Assembly (NCBI GenBank): GCA_964559835.1
Contig: CAZLJE010000016.1
Span: 1 to 64,000, forward strand
Origin: DAISJI01 sp964559835
GTDB lineage: Bacteria > Acidobacteriota > Terriglobia > Terriglobales > Acidobacteriaceae
Length of the DNA: 64,000 bases
Direction of reading: 5' to 3'
Position 1 is the first letter of the stretch; every line of letters starts with the position of its first letter. A program made the translations under genes and the position numbers. This document shows positions 22,880 through 31,150 of the stretch, in pieces. Under the pieces are notes generated by a model. It had not been told where the DNA came from. It worked only from the letters and a program-made list of their open reading frames with translations, and made no database searches.

Positions 22880-23257
22880 TTGCCCCGCCCCAAGTCGCCC
22901 ACGCTGACGGAAGCTGAGTTGAGGATCATGAACGTGCTCTGGGAACGGGGCGCGTCGACGGTGCAGCAGGTACTCGATGCACTTCCGAACAAGCCCGCCC
23001 TCGCCTACAACTCAGTCCTGACCACAATCAGAATCCTGGAAAAGAAAGGTTACGTTCGGCACGAGAAAGAAGGCCGGGCGTTCGTGTATCTGCCGACGGT
23101 CGGGCAGCACGAGGCGACGCGGTTTGAGATCCGCCACCTTGTCAGCCGGTTCTTCCGCAACTCGCATGAGCTGCTGGTGATGAACATCCTGGAAGACAAC
23201 AGCCTCGATGAGGCGGAGATACAGCGACTGCGGAAACTGCTGGAGAAGACACAATGA
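22880..23257 (+). CDS. BlaI/MecI/CopY-family transcriptional repressor
   Basis: A 125-residue winged-helix repressor: LTEAELRIMNVLWERGASTV, QQVLDALPNKPALAYNSVLT, TIRILEKKGYVRHEKEGRAF and Y, then a helical dimerisation tail with the cleavage-type region HLVSRFFRNSHELLVMNIL. In the classical system the M56 protease cleaves the repressor. I choose the TTG at 22880 because GGAGG (22866-22870) lies 9 nt upstream; the TTG at 22874 would leave only 3 nt. The gene overlaps its M56 partner by 4 bases. Confidence 0.92.
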   Translation: MPRPKSPTLTEAELRIMNVLWERGASTVQQVLDALPNKPALAYNSVLTTIRILEKKGYVRHEKEGRAFVYLPTVGQHEATRFEIRHLVSRFFRNSHELLVMNILEDNSLDEAEIQRLRKLLEKTQ

Positions 23258-24555
23258 TCGCGCCGCACAACCTGGAACCGATCGTAAGTGCCGGCGCGAC
23301 CGTATTGGCGGACTCGCTTGCCGTGGGCACCGCAGTGGCGGTGCTGGCCGGATTGCTGAACCTGGTGCTGCGGCAGCGTAGCGCGGCGATGCGTTTCACG
23401 GTATTGATGGCGGCGCTTGTGGCGACTGCCTCCCTGCCCCTGGTGCGACTCGCGTTCGATCACGCGACCGTCGTGAGTGGAACGGCTTCGTTGCTGCACG
23501 TTACGGAATCGTGGGCGCCGTGGATCTTTGTCCTGTGGACGGTGATTGCGACGATCGGCTTGGTAAGAATTGTCATCGGCGTTGCGGCGTTGCGGCGAGT
23601 ACGCAGGAACTGCAAGACGGCGGAGATCGCTGCTCTGGGTGCGGAACTGGTCACGACGCATTGCCCTGCTCGCAAGTTGGAATTCCTGGTCTCGGCGGAG
23701 GCGACCGTTCCTGCCGCGATCGGGCTGTTCCGGCCGGCGGTGGTTTTGCCGGAGTGGGTGATCCGGGAGATGTCGCGGGATGAACTGCGGCACGTGATCA
23801 TCCATGAACTTTCGCACCTGCGGCGCTGGGACGATTGGACAAACCTGCTGCAACAAGTGGTCAAGGCATTGTTCTTTTTCCATCCGGCGGTGTGGTGGAT
23901 GGAAGGCCGGTTGTCGCTGGAGCGCGAGATGGCGTGCGATGACGCGGTGTTGAAGGACGTGGCGGACGCACGCAGTTATGCCGAGTGCCTGGCCCACATC
24001 GCGGAACGAAGCTTCCTGCGGCGTGGGTTGGCGATGGCGCAAGCAGCGGTGAGCCGGGTGCGGCAGACGTCGCGGCGGGTAGCGCGGATCTTGAAGTTCG
24101 ATTCGTCAGCGGGGACGCGCGAAGGAAAGCTCTGGGCCGTGCTGGCAACGGCGGTGACGATCACAGGTCTCGGGTTCGTGTGGCAGACGCCGGTGCTGTT
24201 CTCGTTCGATAGCAAAGGGCCGGCGGTGTCAGCCGCGGTGCGCGCGCCGGAGATGCCGATCGCAGCGCTGAAACCAATCAACGCCGCGTGGCATGAACCG
24301 GTGCGACCGTTGCCGCAACCAGCGGCGCCGCGGTTGAAGGCTGCGGTACGTAGAAATCAGATCGAACATCATGCGGTCCGGCAGCAGGACGACGCACGGA
24401 TGGTGCGGACGAGCTTGACCGCGGGTGGACAGAGGCTCACGAGGAGCGTTCTGATCGTCGTGATGGATGACGGAGAGCAGGTTTCCGTATGGCACATTAC
24501 GACGTGGCAGTATTCGCCGAGCGAGCAGGTGCGCTCGGCGCGCAAGACGACGTAG
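23254..24555 (+). CDS. M56-family (BlaR1-like) membrane metalloprotease
   Basis: A 433-residue membrane protein. Several N-terminal helices (AGATVLADSLAVGTAVAVLA, MRFTVLMAALVATASLPLV, WAPWIFVLWTVIATIGLVRI) precede the zinc motif HVIIHELSHLRRWDDW (H184, E185, H188) and the second site LEREMACDDAVL. A late helix (LWAVLATAVTITGLGFVW) leads to a ~110-residue extracytoplasmic tail with no penicillin-binding motifs, so it does not sense beta-lactams like BlaR1. It presumably inactivates the adjacent BlaI repressor on an unknown envelope signal. The DegP-type protease gene next door is a plausible regulon member (inferred). Confidence 0.9.
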   Translation: MIAPHNLEPIVSAGATVLADSLAVGTAVAVLAGLLNLVLRQRSAAMRFTVLMAALVATASLPLVRLAFDHATVVSGTASLLHVTESWAPWIFVLWTVIATIGLVRIVIGVAALRRVRRNCKTAEIAALGAELVTTHCPARKLEFLVSAEATVPAAIGLFRPAVVLPEWVIREMSRDELRHVIIHELSHLRRWDDWTNLLQQVVKALFFFHPAVWWMEGRLSLEREMACDDAVLKDVADARSYAECLAHIAERSFLRRGLAMAQAAVSRVRQTSRRVARILKFDSSAGTREGKLWAVLATAVTITGLGFVWQTPVLFSFDSKGPAVSAAVRAPEMPIAALKPINAAWHEPVRPLPQPAAPRLKAAVRRNQIEHHAVRQQDDARMVRTSLTAGGQRLTRSVLIVVMDDGEQVSVWHITTWQYSPSEQVRSARKTT

Positions 24556-24563
24556 CAAAGGAG

Positions 24564-24589
24564 CGGCCGGAAGAAGGGCCGTCTTTTTT
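24564..24589 (+). terminator. Rho-independent terminator after the BlaI/M56 pair
   Basis: Stem CGGCC (24564-24568) / GGCCG (24577-24581) with loop GGAAGAAG, followed at once by a run of Ts. It separates the regulator pair from the protease gene. Confidence 0.75.
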
Positions 24590-24633
24590 GTCGGATCACT
24601 ATTAAATCCTTAGTTGGATAGAGGTGAATAACA

Positions 24634-26181
24634 GTGAGTAAAGTCGGTGAAAATCTAAAACGCATCGCACTCCGTCCGGTGCTGGCGACAGTACTGGCGC
24701 TTGCGATGGTCGGTTCGTTTGGAGCGTATGAAGTCCTGCATCCGCAGGACGCACATGCGGCCAATGCGGCACCAGCTCCGGCTGCGGCGGCACTGGACGC
24801 GGATAGCGTGAACGCCATCCTGGCATTCGATAAAGCAATGGAGACCCTGACGGCACGGGTGACGCCGGCCGTGGTGAACATCACGGTGACGTCGCGCTCG
24901 AAGGTCAAGGGAGTCAGCGATGACAACGAGGGCGGCATGCAGCAGTTCTTTGGTCAATTCTTCGGCCAGCAGATGCCGCGGCAATTCCGCCAGCAACCGC
25001 GCGAGCACGTCGAACACGTCGGCGGGAGCGGGATCGTGATCTCGCCGGACGGGTACATCGTGACGAACAACCACGTCGTGGAAGGCGCGACGGACATCCG
25101 CGTGACGACCAGCGACAAGCGCGTGCTGGCGGCAAAGCTGATCGGCACCGACCCGCTGACGGACCTGGCGGTGGTGAAGGTGAGCGAACACAACATGGCG
25201 AGCATTCCGTGGGGTGACTCGCAGGCGCTACATGCCGGACAGACTGTGCTGGCATTCGGCAACCCGTTCGGGTTCCGGTTCTCGGTGACGCGCGGCATCG
25301 TCAGCGCGCTGAACAGGGCGAACCCCTACACGGATGATCCGCGCAAGCCGGGCGAGTTCATCCAGACCGACGCAGCTATCAACGAAGGCAACTCCGGTGG
25401 TCCGCTGGTGGATGCGCGCGGCGAAGTGGTCGGCATCAACACGTTCCTGATCTCGCCGTCGGGCGCGTTCTCCGGCATGGGGTTCGCAATCCCGTCGCAG
25501 ATCGCGAAGCCGACGGTGGACACGCTTATCCGCGATGGCAAGGTGGAGCACTCGTACATGGGGATCGGCATCACCGATGTCACTCCCGAGAACGCGAAGT
25601 TCTTCCACCTGAGCAAAGCGACTGGCGCGCTGGTCTCACAGGTCGAACCGGATGCACCGGCGGGCCGCGCCGGATTGAAGGTCGGCGACGTGATCACCGG
25701 CGTTGACGGCAAGAACGTGGACAGCGCCGGTCAGTTGCAGGTGATGGTGGGCGAGCAGCGTCCGGGCACGAAGATCAGCCTGAACGTGTGGCGCGAAGGA
25801 AAGTCGGTCACAGTTCCGGTGACGCTCGAGTCGGCCGACAAAAACGGCGACATGAAGAGCGCGAGCAACGGCGAACATAAGGGACGCTGGGGCATCGGGA
25901 TCTCTGATCTGACGCCGGATGTGAAAGATCAGCTGCAGGTGCCCAGCAACGTGAAGGGTGCAGTGGTCGGCAATGTCGAACCGGGTAGCCCCGCCGATAA
26001 CACGGGTCTGACGCAGGGCGACATCATCCTGCAGGTCGACCGGAAGGACACGGCGAGCGCGGCTGATGTGAAGGACGCGCTCAGCAAGATCCCGGCGGGA
26101 CAGGACGCACTCCTGCTGGTGTGGTCGCACGGCGGAAACAGCTTCCGTGTGATGCACGCGACCGAGGCGAACGGACAGTAA
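24634..26181 (+). CDS. degP: Do/DegP-family periplasmic serine protease
   Basis: A 515-residue HtrA protein. A signal/anchor lies at ~14-36 (VLATVLALAMVGSFGAY). The trypsin-like domain holds the triad His147 (NNHVVEG), Asp177 (DPLTDLAVVKV) and Ser254 (NEGNSGGPLVD). Two PDZ domains follow at ~305-395 (YMGIGITDV, GRAGLKVGDVITGVDGKNV) and ~410-510 (WGIGISDLTPD, NTGLTQGDIILQVDRKD). It degrades or refolds damaged envelope proteins. The start is a GTG with GAGGTG about 7 nt upstream. A terminator closes the gene. The symbol is family-level; DegQ-type function is equally possible. Confidence 0.93.
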   Translation: MSKVGENLKRIALRPVLATVLALAMVGSFGAYEVLHPQDAHAANAAPAPAAAALDADSVNAILAFDKAMETLTARVTPAVVNITVTSRSKVKGVSDDNEGGMQQFFGQFFGQQMPRQFRQQPREHVEHVGGSGIVISPDGYIVTNNHVVEGATDIRVTTSDKRVLAAKLIGTDPLTDLAVVKVSEHNMASIPWGDSQALHAGQTVLAFGNPFGFRFSVTRGIVSALNRANPYTDDPRKPGEFIQTDAAINEGNSGGPLVDARGEVVGINTFLISPSGAFSGMGFAIPSQIAKPTVDTLIRDGKVEHSYMGIGITDVTPENAKFFHLSKATGALVSQVEPDAPAGRAGLKVGDVITGVDGKNVDSAGQLQVMVGEQRPGTKISLNVWREGKSVTVPVTLESADKNGDMKSASNGEHKGRWGIGISDLTPDVKDQLQVPSNVKGAVVGNVEPGSPADNTGLTQGDIILQVDRKDTASAADVKDALSKIPAGQDALLLVWSHGGNSFRVMHATEANGQ

Positions 26182-26183
26182 GA

Positions 26184-26216
26184 AATCCGGGCTCCGGGGT
26201 CCGGGGTCCGGGTCGG
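26184..26216. repeat. Iterated short-word repeat (g), CTCCGGGGTCCGGGG
   Basis: Near-tandem CCGGGCT, CCGGGGT, CCGGGGT and CCGGGTC words directly after the protease stop and 18 bp before its terminator. Confidence 0.65.
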
Positions 26217-26234
26217 GAAGACCCGTAGGGAACA

Positions 26235-26264
26235 AATGCCTCCCGAAATGGGAGGCATTTTTTT
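26235..26264 (+). terminator. Rho-independent terminator after degP
   Basis: A 10-bp perfect stem AATGCCTCCC (26235-26244) / GGGAGGCATT (26250-26259) with loop GAAAT, followed by a T-run to 26264. Confidence 0.92.
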
Positions 26265-26401
26265 GTTCTTTGGGCCATGAACAACATCGTGTGACGTGTT
26301 CCCACTCCGGGAAAAGGATTGCTGAGTCGGCGTAATTCAGCGCTTGATGTTCATAGGACAGCAACGCGCTTCGCCCTAAACTTTAATGTTGAGGCGACTC
26401 A

Positions 26402-27499
26402 ATGCCGAACCCAAAACCAGTGGTCGTCGTCACCGGCGCCGCGGGGAACCTTGGTCTCAGGCTCCTTCCGCTGCTCGCGGATTTTAGCGTGTATGCGTTG
26501 GACGTTGTTCCGCCGTCCGAACGCCACAATGCGGAATTCGAACGTATCGATCTGGCGGACAACGGGTCGTTCGTACAACTGCTGGAACTGCTTCAGCGGA
26601 CGAACGCGTCGGTCGTGGTCCACCTGGCATTCATCATCGATCCAGTGCGCATGGGGGTGCTCGATGTCGAGCGCATGTGGCAGATCAACGTCGCCGGTAC
26701 GGGACGAGTGGTCGATGCAATCGCGGAGGCGAATCGAAGCGGCGGAACCGTCCGCAAGTTTGTCTATCCCAGCAGTGTCTCGGCGTATGGGCCCGATCTT
26801 CCTACGGCGGTGACCGAGTCCCACCCTCTCGGCGCGCACACGCTTCCCTACGCCGTGCACAAGCTGGAAGCCGAGAAGCTACTGCAAAGTAAAGCCGGCA
26901 ACATGGGCGAGTGCAGCACGTACGTTTTGCGTCCGCACATCTATGCCGGCGCCAGTATGCAGAACTACCTGGTGGGAGCTCTGCGGGGGACGCCGACAGG
27001 GAAAGGCCGCCTGGGCAAGTGGGCGCGCGAACATCAAGTGCGTTTGCCGCTGGTGCTGCCGGCGGGACGGAAATACCGCGAGAAGGAGTTCCAGTTCGTG
27101 CACGTGGATGACGTCGCGCGGCTGATCGCGTTCATCCTGAAAAGACAGGTTCCGGGCCGCGAAACAGTGGTGCTGAACGTGCCGGGGAAAGGACCGGCGG
27201 TAACCCTCGGCGAGGCGGCCCGAATCGCAAATGCGCGGATCGTCCCGTTACCGGCGCCGGCGTTTTGCCGGTGGACGCTGCAGCTGATGTGGCGGCTGGG
27301 AATCTCAGGAGTGCCGCCGGAAGCTCTGCCGTACATGATCGGGTCTTACACGATGGACTCGCGGCGCTTGAGAGCGTTTCTCGGGAGTGAGTTCGACCAG
27401 GTGATGCAGTACACGGTGGAGCAGGCGCTCGCCGACAGTTTCCGGACGCAGGAGGTCGGGCGAGAGGCGGTTGCGGTGCACGCGACGAGCCCACATTAG
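26402..27499 (+). CDS. Extended SDR, NAD(P)-dependent epimerase/dehydratase family
   Basis: A 365-residue extended SDR. The Rossmann motif is VVTGAAGNLGLRLLPLL at residues ~9-25, then an Asp at the end of the second strand (YALDVVPPS), the catalytic Ser region FVYPSSVSAYGP, and the active-site YxxxK in LPYAVHKLEAEKLL. The C-terminal half carries the substrate-binding part FQFVHVDDVARLIAFIL. It may act on a nucleotide sugar or on a hydroxysteroid/isoprenoid-like lipid; the adjacent HMG-CoA reductase makes the latter worth considering, but no substrate is assigned. An upstream terminator isolates it from degP, and 129 bp separate it from the next gene. Confidence 0.85.
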   Translation: MPNPKPVVVVTGAAGNLGLRLLPLLADFSVYALDVVPPSERHNAEFERIDLADNGSFVQLLELLQRTNASVVVHLAFIIDPVRMGVLDVERMWQINVAGTGRVVDAIAEANRSGGTVRKFVYPSSVSAYGPDLPTAVTESHPLGAHTLPYAVHKLEAEKLLQSKAGNMGECSTYVLRPHIYAGASMQNYLVGALRGTPTGKGRLGKWAREHQVRLPLVLPAGRKYREKEFQFVHVDDVARLIAFILKRQVPGRETVVLNVPGKGPAVTLGEAARIANARIVPLPAPAFCRWTLQLMWRLGISGVPPEALPYMIGSYTMDSRRLRAFLGSEFDQVMQYTVEQALADSFRTQEVGREAVAVHATSPH

Positions 27500-27628
27500 C
27501 AGTTCCATTTTGGCAGGGAACAATCGCTCGAATGTGTCCTTCGTCACTTTATTCAATGCCAAGCGCGGCTAAGATTTTAATGGTGTGCTTCCTAATTACG
27601 CCGCCCGCTACCACGGGCCGGAGGCAAC

Positions 27629-28909
27629 ATGAGCACAATTCCAGCAACCGCTGAAGTGCCCGTTTGCGAAGTAACCGTCGCACCCGAGCAGCTCCAGAAA
27701 CCGGCAGCAAACCCAACGGTTGAACCAGCTCGAATCCCGCGCGATGCGCGGAATGACTACTCGCACAAGATCGCCGCCGAGCGACGAGGTTTTATTACGC
27801 GACGCACCGGCGCGCAGCTGAAGAACATCGAGCAGTACGCATTCGATCCTTCGACCGTGAAAGGCAATATCGAAAACTTCATAGGCGTGGCGCAAGTCCC
27901 GATCGGGCTGGCGGGACCGCTGCGCGTGAATGGCGAGCACGCGAATGGCGAATTTTTCATTCCGATTGCGACGACGGAAGGCGCGGTCGTCTCCAGTTAT
28001 AACCGGGGCATGCGCCTGCTGACCGCCGCCGGAGGCGTCAAGACGACGGTCGTCGACGACGGCATGCAGCGCGCGCCTGTGTTCCTGTTCCCCGACGCAC
28101 GGGAGTCGAAGCAGTTTGGAGCATGGATCGACCGAAACATTGGCTCGATCCGCCGCCGTGCCGAAACGACAACCAGGCACGGCAAGCTCCTGAACATCGC
28201 GCAGTTTGCAGTGGGCCCGTTGCGCTACCTGCGCTTCAACTACAGCACCGGTGACGCCGCCGGCCAAAACATGGCGGGCAAGGCGACCTATGCGGCGTGC
28301 GAGTGGATATCCCAGAATTATCCCGGCCATCCTAAGTATTTCCTGAGCGGCAACATCGAGACCGACAAGAAACACTCGCAGATGAATTCGATCCTGACGC
28401 GCGGAAAGCGGGTCGTGGCTGAGGCCCTGATCCCGCGCGACATGATGAGGCGCTATCTACATATCGATACGGCCGATCTGGCGCGCGCGAGAGAGATCCA
28501 GATGACCGGCTCGTTCATGGCGGGGTCGGCGAGTAACGGCGCGCACGCGGCGAATGCCCTGGCGGCGCTGTTCATCGCGACCGGGCAGGATGTCGCCAAC
28601 ATTGCGGAATGCCATGCCAGCTTCACGTACACGCAGTACTACCTTATGACTGGTGACTTCTACTGGTCCGTGACACTGCCGTCGCTGATCGTCGCTACGT
28701 GCGGCGGTGGGACGGGACTGCCAACGCAACGAGACTGCCTGGAAATGCTGGACTGCTACGGCCCGGGCAAAGTGAATAAGTTCGCGGAGATCTGCGCTGC
28801 GGTCGTGCTGGCGGGAGACATGTCCCTCTCCGCTTCGATCATGCACGGCGACTGGGTCAGTTCGCACGAGAGGCTCGGACGCAACCGTCCGATACCGACA
28901 AACGCATGA
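27629..28909 (+). CDS. Class I hydroxymethylglutaryl-CoA reductase
   Basis: A 426-residue NADPH-dependent enzyme making mevalonate from HMG-CoA. The catalytic set of class I reductases is visible: Glu117 (TTEGAVVSS), Lys247 (ETDKKHSQMN), Asp321 (ATGQDVAN) and His413 (VSSHERLGR). Other motifs are ENFIGVAQVPIGLAGPL, the NADPH motif STGDAAGQNM and GGGTGLPTQRDCLEML. There is no membrane domain, as in prokaryotic class I forms. An N-terminal ~45 residues precede the domain. GGAGG lies 5 nt before the ATG. It is translationally coupled to a WS/DGAT, so the product may serve an unusual lipid rather than bulk isoprenoids (inferred). No other mevalonate-pathway gene is in the window. Confidence 0.93.
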   Translation: MSTIPATAEVPVCEVTVAPEQLQKPAANPTVEPARIPRDARNDYSHKIAAERRGFITRRTGAQLKNIEQYAFDPSTVKGNIENFIGVAQVPIGLAGPLRVNGEHANGEFFIPIATTEGAVVSSYNRGMRLLTAAGGVKTTVVDDGMQRAPVFLFPDARESKQFGAWIDRNIGSIRRRAETTTRHGKLLNIAQFAVGPLRYLRFNYSTGDAAGQNMAGKATYAACEWISQNYPGHPKYFLSGNIETDKKHSQMNSILTRGKRVVAEALIPRDMMRRYLHIDTADLARAREIQMTGSFMAGSASNGAHAANALAALFIATGQDVANIAECHASFTYTQYYLMTGDFYWSVTLPSLIVATCGGGTGLPTQRDCLEMLDCYGPGKVNKFAEICAAVVLAGDMSLSASIMHGDWVSSHERLGRNRPIPTNA

Positions 28910-30504
28910 AAGACGATCATAATCACGAACTGCTTTCTTACGGTGATGCGCTGTTTTTGTATCTCGAGCGCGAAGGCATGCCGCTGAATGTCGCGACGGT
29001 GGCGGAATTCGAGGGAACCATCGGCCGTGACGAGTGCATCGAGTTCATAACGTCCAAGCTGCCGTTGATCCCGCGCTACCGACAGCGCGTGGTGATGCCG
29101 CCGTTCAATGTCGGGCTTCCCTGCTGGGAGTACGATCCGAAGTTCGACATCCGCAACCACATTAGCGAGATCCATCTGCGCCGCGGGACGGATGCAAACC
29201 TGAAGGAGGTAGCGAGCAAGATCCTGAGCGCGAACATGGACCGAAGTCGCCCGCTGTGGGACTTCACCTTGATACACGGCCTGAAAAGGGACCGGACGGC
29301 GCTGATCGTCCGTGTCCATCACTGCCTGGCCGACGGTATTTCAGGCGTGGGAATGCTGGCGACGCTGATGGACCAGACGCCAGAAGTCAGGCCGCTTCCG
29401 AAGGCACCGAAATTCCGCGTACCCAAACCGCGGGACCCCGGTTCGCTATTCATGGACGGGGTAGTGACGTCGTTATTCTCGGGCGTGCAGCGAGTGCTCA
29501 CGGCAGAGTCGGAACTGCTGGAGATGGCGCAGCAGATCGCCCATGCGGCGTCGAATCAACAGAGCGGGTCAGCGGGCACCAACGCGCTCGGCTCGCAAGT
29601 GGCAATGCCGTCGCTAGAAGAACTGACGCGACTGGTTCCCGAGTTCGCAACCGCCGCTGACCGCATGCCGTTCAACGTCGTCTGTCGCGGGCCGCAGACA
29701 TTCCAGTGGGCCTCCATCTCGCTGCCCGACATCAAGACCGTCAAGCGCTGCCACGGCGCCACGGTGAACGACGTATTTCTGGCCGTCATCACCGCTGCCG
29801 TCCGCAAATATGCAGAGCTGCATCGAAGATCGACGGCGGGAAAGCTGCTGCGGGTGATCGTGCCGGTGAGTATTCGTGGCCGGGACAAAGTAAGCGATCT
29901 GGGAAACCGAATCACTTTCATTCCGGTGGCCATTCCGTTTTCGAGTTCGCCACGGCGGCTGATCGAATCTGTGCGTGAGCGCACCACGTTCCTCAAGGGT
30001 TCGCACGTGGCGGAGATGATCGGGTTGCTGGGCACAGTGCTGGGCGCTATCCCGACAGCGGTGCAGGCGATGCTGGGACCGATCGCAAGCGCACTGCCGA
30101 TCCCGGCGGGCAATATCATCTGCACGCAGGTGCCCGGTCCACGCGAGCCGCTTTACCTGATGGGACACCGGATGCTGAACTGCTATCCGTACGTGCCCAT
30201 TGGGGGCGAGTTCGGCATGAACTGCGCGGTGCTGACGTACAACGATGTTGCGCACTTCGGTTTCTCGGGTGACTTGCAGGCCGTACCCGATCTGCATGTC
30301 ATGCCGAAGTTCCTGCTGGCGGCGTTCGAGGAGTTGAAGAAAGTGTCCGGGATGAAGAAGGCGCGGACACGGCGCGTACGGAAAGGGAGTGCGAAGGTCG
30401 CGCCGGAGGTCGTTACCATGCCCGTCCGCAAGGAACCGGAGAAGGTCGCAGAGCAGGAGTCGCAGGTTGACGAGAAAGACCTAACCGCGATCGCCGGTGA
30501 CTAG
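28906..30504 (+). CDS. WS/DGAT-type wax ester synthase / diacylglycerol acyltransferase
   Basis: A 532-residue acyltransferase. The catalytic HHxxxDG is RVHHCLADGISGVGML at residues ~143-158. Other family marks are LSYGDALFLYLEREGMPLNV, SRPLWDFTLIHGL, GATVNDVFLAVITAAVRKYA, VIVPVSIRGRDKVSDLGNRI, and NIICTQVPGPREPLYLMGHR. It esterifies fatty alcohols or diacylglycerol with acyl-CoA to form neutral-lipid inclusions. A ~50-residue basic/charged C-terminal tail follows the domain. It overlaps the HMG-CoA reductase stop by 4 bases. Its stop codon shares CTAG with the convergent PhaR gene. Confidence 0.92.
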   Translation: MKDDHNHELLSYGDALFLYLEREGMPLNVATVAEFEGTIGRDECIEFITSKLPLIPRYRQRVVMPPFNVGLPCWEYDPKFDIRNHISEIHLRRGTDANLKEVASKILSANMDRSRPLWDFTLIHGLKRDRTALIVRVHHCLADGISGVGMLATLMDQTPEVRPLPKAPKFRVPKPRDPGSLFMDGVVTSLFSGVQRVLTAESELLEMAQQIAHAASNQQSGSAGTNALGSQVAMPSLEELTRLVPEFATAADRMPFNVVCRGPQTFQWASISLPDIKTVKRCHGATVNDVFLAVITAAVRKYAELHRRSTAGKLLRVIVPVSIRGRDKVSDLGNRITFIPVAIPFSSSPRRLIESVRERTTFLKGSHVAEMIGLLGTVLGAIPTAVQAMLGPIASALPIPAGNIICTQVPGPREPLYLMGHRMLNCYPYVPIGGEFGMNCAVLTYNDVAHFGFSGDLQAVPDLHVMPKFLLAAFEELKKVSGMKKARTRRVRKGSAKVAPEVVTMPVRKEPEKVAEQESQVDEKDLTAIAGD

Positions 30505-31034
30505 TGTTTCTTACGGGGGCGCTTCGGGGCGGCGGATTTCGGCCTCTTCACCGATTTTCGTTGTGCCCTCATGGCCTGCGATTCGAGCTCCTCGATGCGA
30601 CGCTTGAGTTCATCCAACTCAGGCGCAGCCGAGCGCTCGGCCGGTGGTGTGCCGACGAGGTTTTTCATCATCTGGAGCGGGGAGAAGGCAGTCGAGCCAG
30701 CTTTGCGGAGGGACGACTCCAGCGCTCCTTCAAACGCATTCAGCGCCGGCTTGAACCACATGAAACCCTCGCGCGCGACATCGTTGGAGGCGATGATGAG
30801 TTGGCGAAGGAATTCGAGCGGCAGACCGGCGCCCTGGCCCTTGGCGTCCTCAACGATGATCTGGGTGAGGGTGACGCGAGTCAGGTCCTCGCCGGTTTTG
30901 GCGTCCAGCACGTGGACGTCGTTCCCGTCGCGGACCAATTGCGCCAGCTCGTCGAGGTTGATATAGCGGCTGGCCGAAGTGTTGTAAAGCCTGCGGTTGC
31001 CGTACTTCCTGATGATTACGCGCGCCGGTTCCAA
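30501..31034 (-). CDS. phaR: PhaR-type polyhydroxyalkanoate synthesis repressor
   Basis: A 177-residue regulator. The N-terminal PHB_acc_N DNA-binding domain is VIIRKYGNRRLYNTSASRYI, NLDELAQLVRDGNDVHVLDA, KTGEDLTRVTLTQIIVEDA; a helical region and a strongly basic tail (KRPKSAAPKRPRKKH) follow. PhaR represses phasin genes and is titrated onto nascent PHA granules. I choose the TTG at 31032-31034, which has a GGAG ribosome-binding site and precedes the domain; an ATG at 31100 would add 22 residues. A phasin gene lies divergently, with a perfect palindrome between. Confidence 0.9.
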   Translation of the reverse strand: MEPARVIIRKYGNRRLYNTSASRYINLDELAQLVRDGNDVHVLDAKTGEDLTRVTLTQIIVEDAKGQGAGLPLEFLRQLIIASNDVAREGFMWFKPALNAFEGALESSLRKAGSTAFSPLQMMKNLVGTPPAERSAAPELDELKRRIEELESQAMRAQRKSVKRPKSAAPKRPRKKH

Positions 31035-31083
31035 AACGGTCTCCGTATTTAGGTGTGCACCGCAATAATATGCCGTATTTATA

Positions 31084-31112
31084 TTGACATACTTCTGCAC
31101 GAATACTACGCT
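31084..31112 (+). promoter_or_regulatory. Candidate phasin promoter (perfect TTGACA -35)
   Basis: TTGACA at 31084-31089, a 17-bp spacer, then a weak -10 TACGCT at 31107-31112. The TGC palindrome at 31122-31136 sits right at the expected transcription start, a good place for repression. Confidence 0.5.
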
Positions 31113-31121
31113 TTTCTTGAT

Positions 31122-31136
31122 TGCTGCAGTGCAGCA
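31122..31136. promoter_or_regulatory. Perfect palindrome TGCTGCAGTGCAGCA, probable PhaR operator
   Basis: TGCTGCA-G-TGCAGCA is a perfect 15-nt dyad between phaR and the phasin gene, 15 nt before the phasin ATG. Known PhaR sites in other bacteria are TGC-rich palindromes, so this is a strong candidate for control of the phasin gene and perhaps phaR. Confidence 0.65.
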
Positions 31137-31150
31137 TAACGGAGGTTGTC

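Noticed and set aside
23254..24555. Beta-lactam resistance sensor BlaR1
   Set aside because: The M56 protease domain is present, but there is no penicillin-binding domain and no beta-lactamase nearby.
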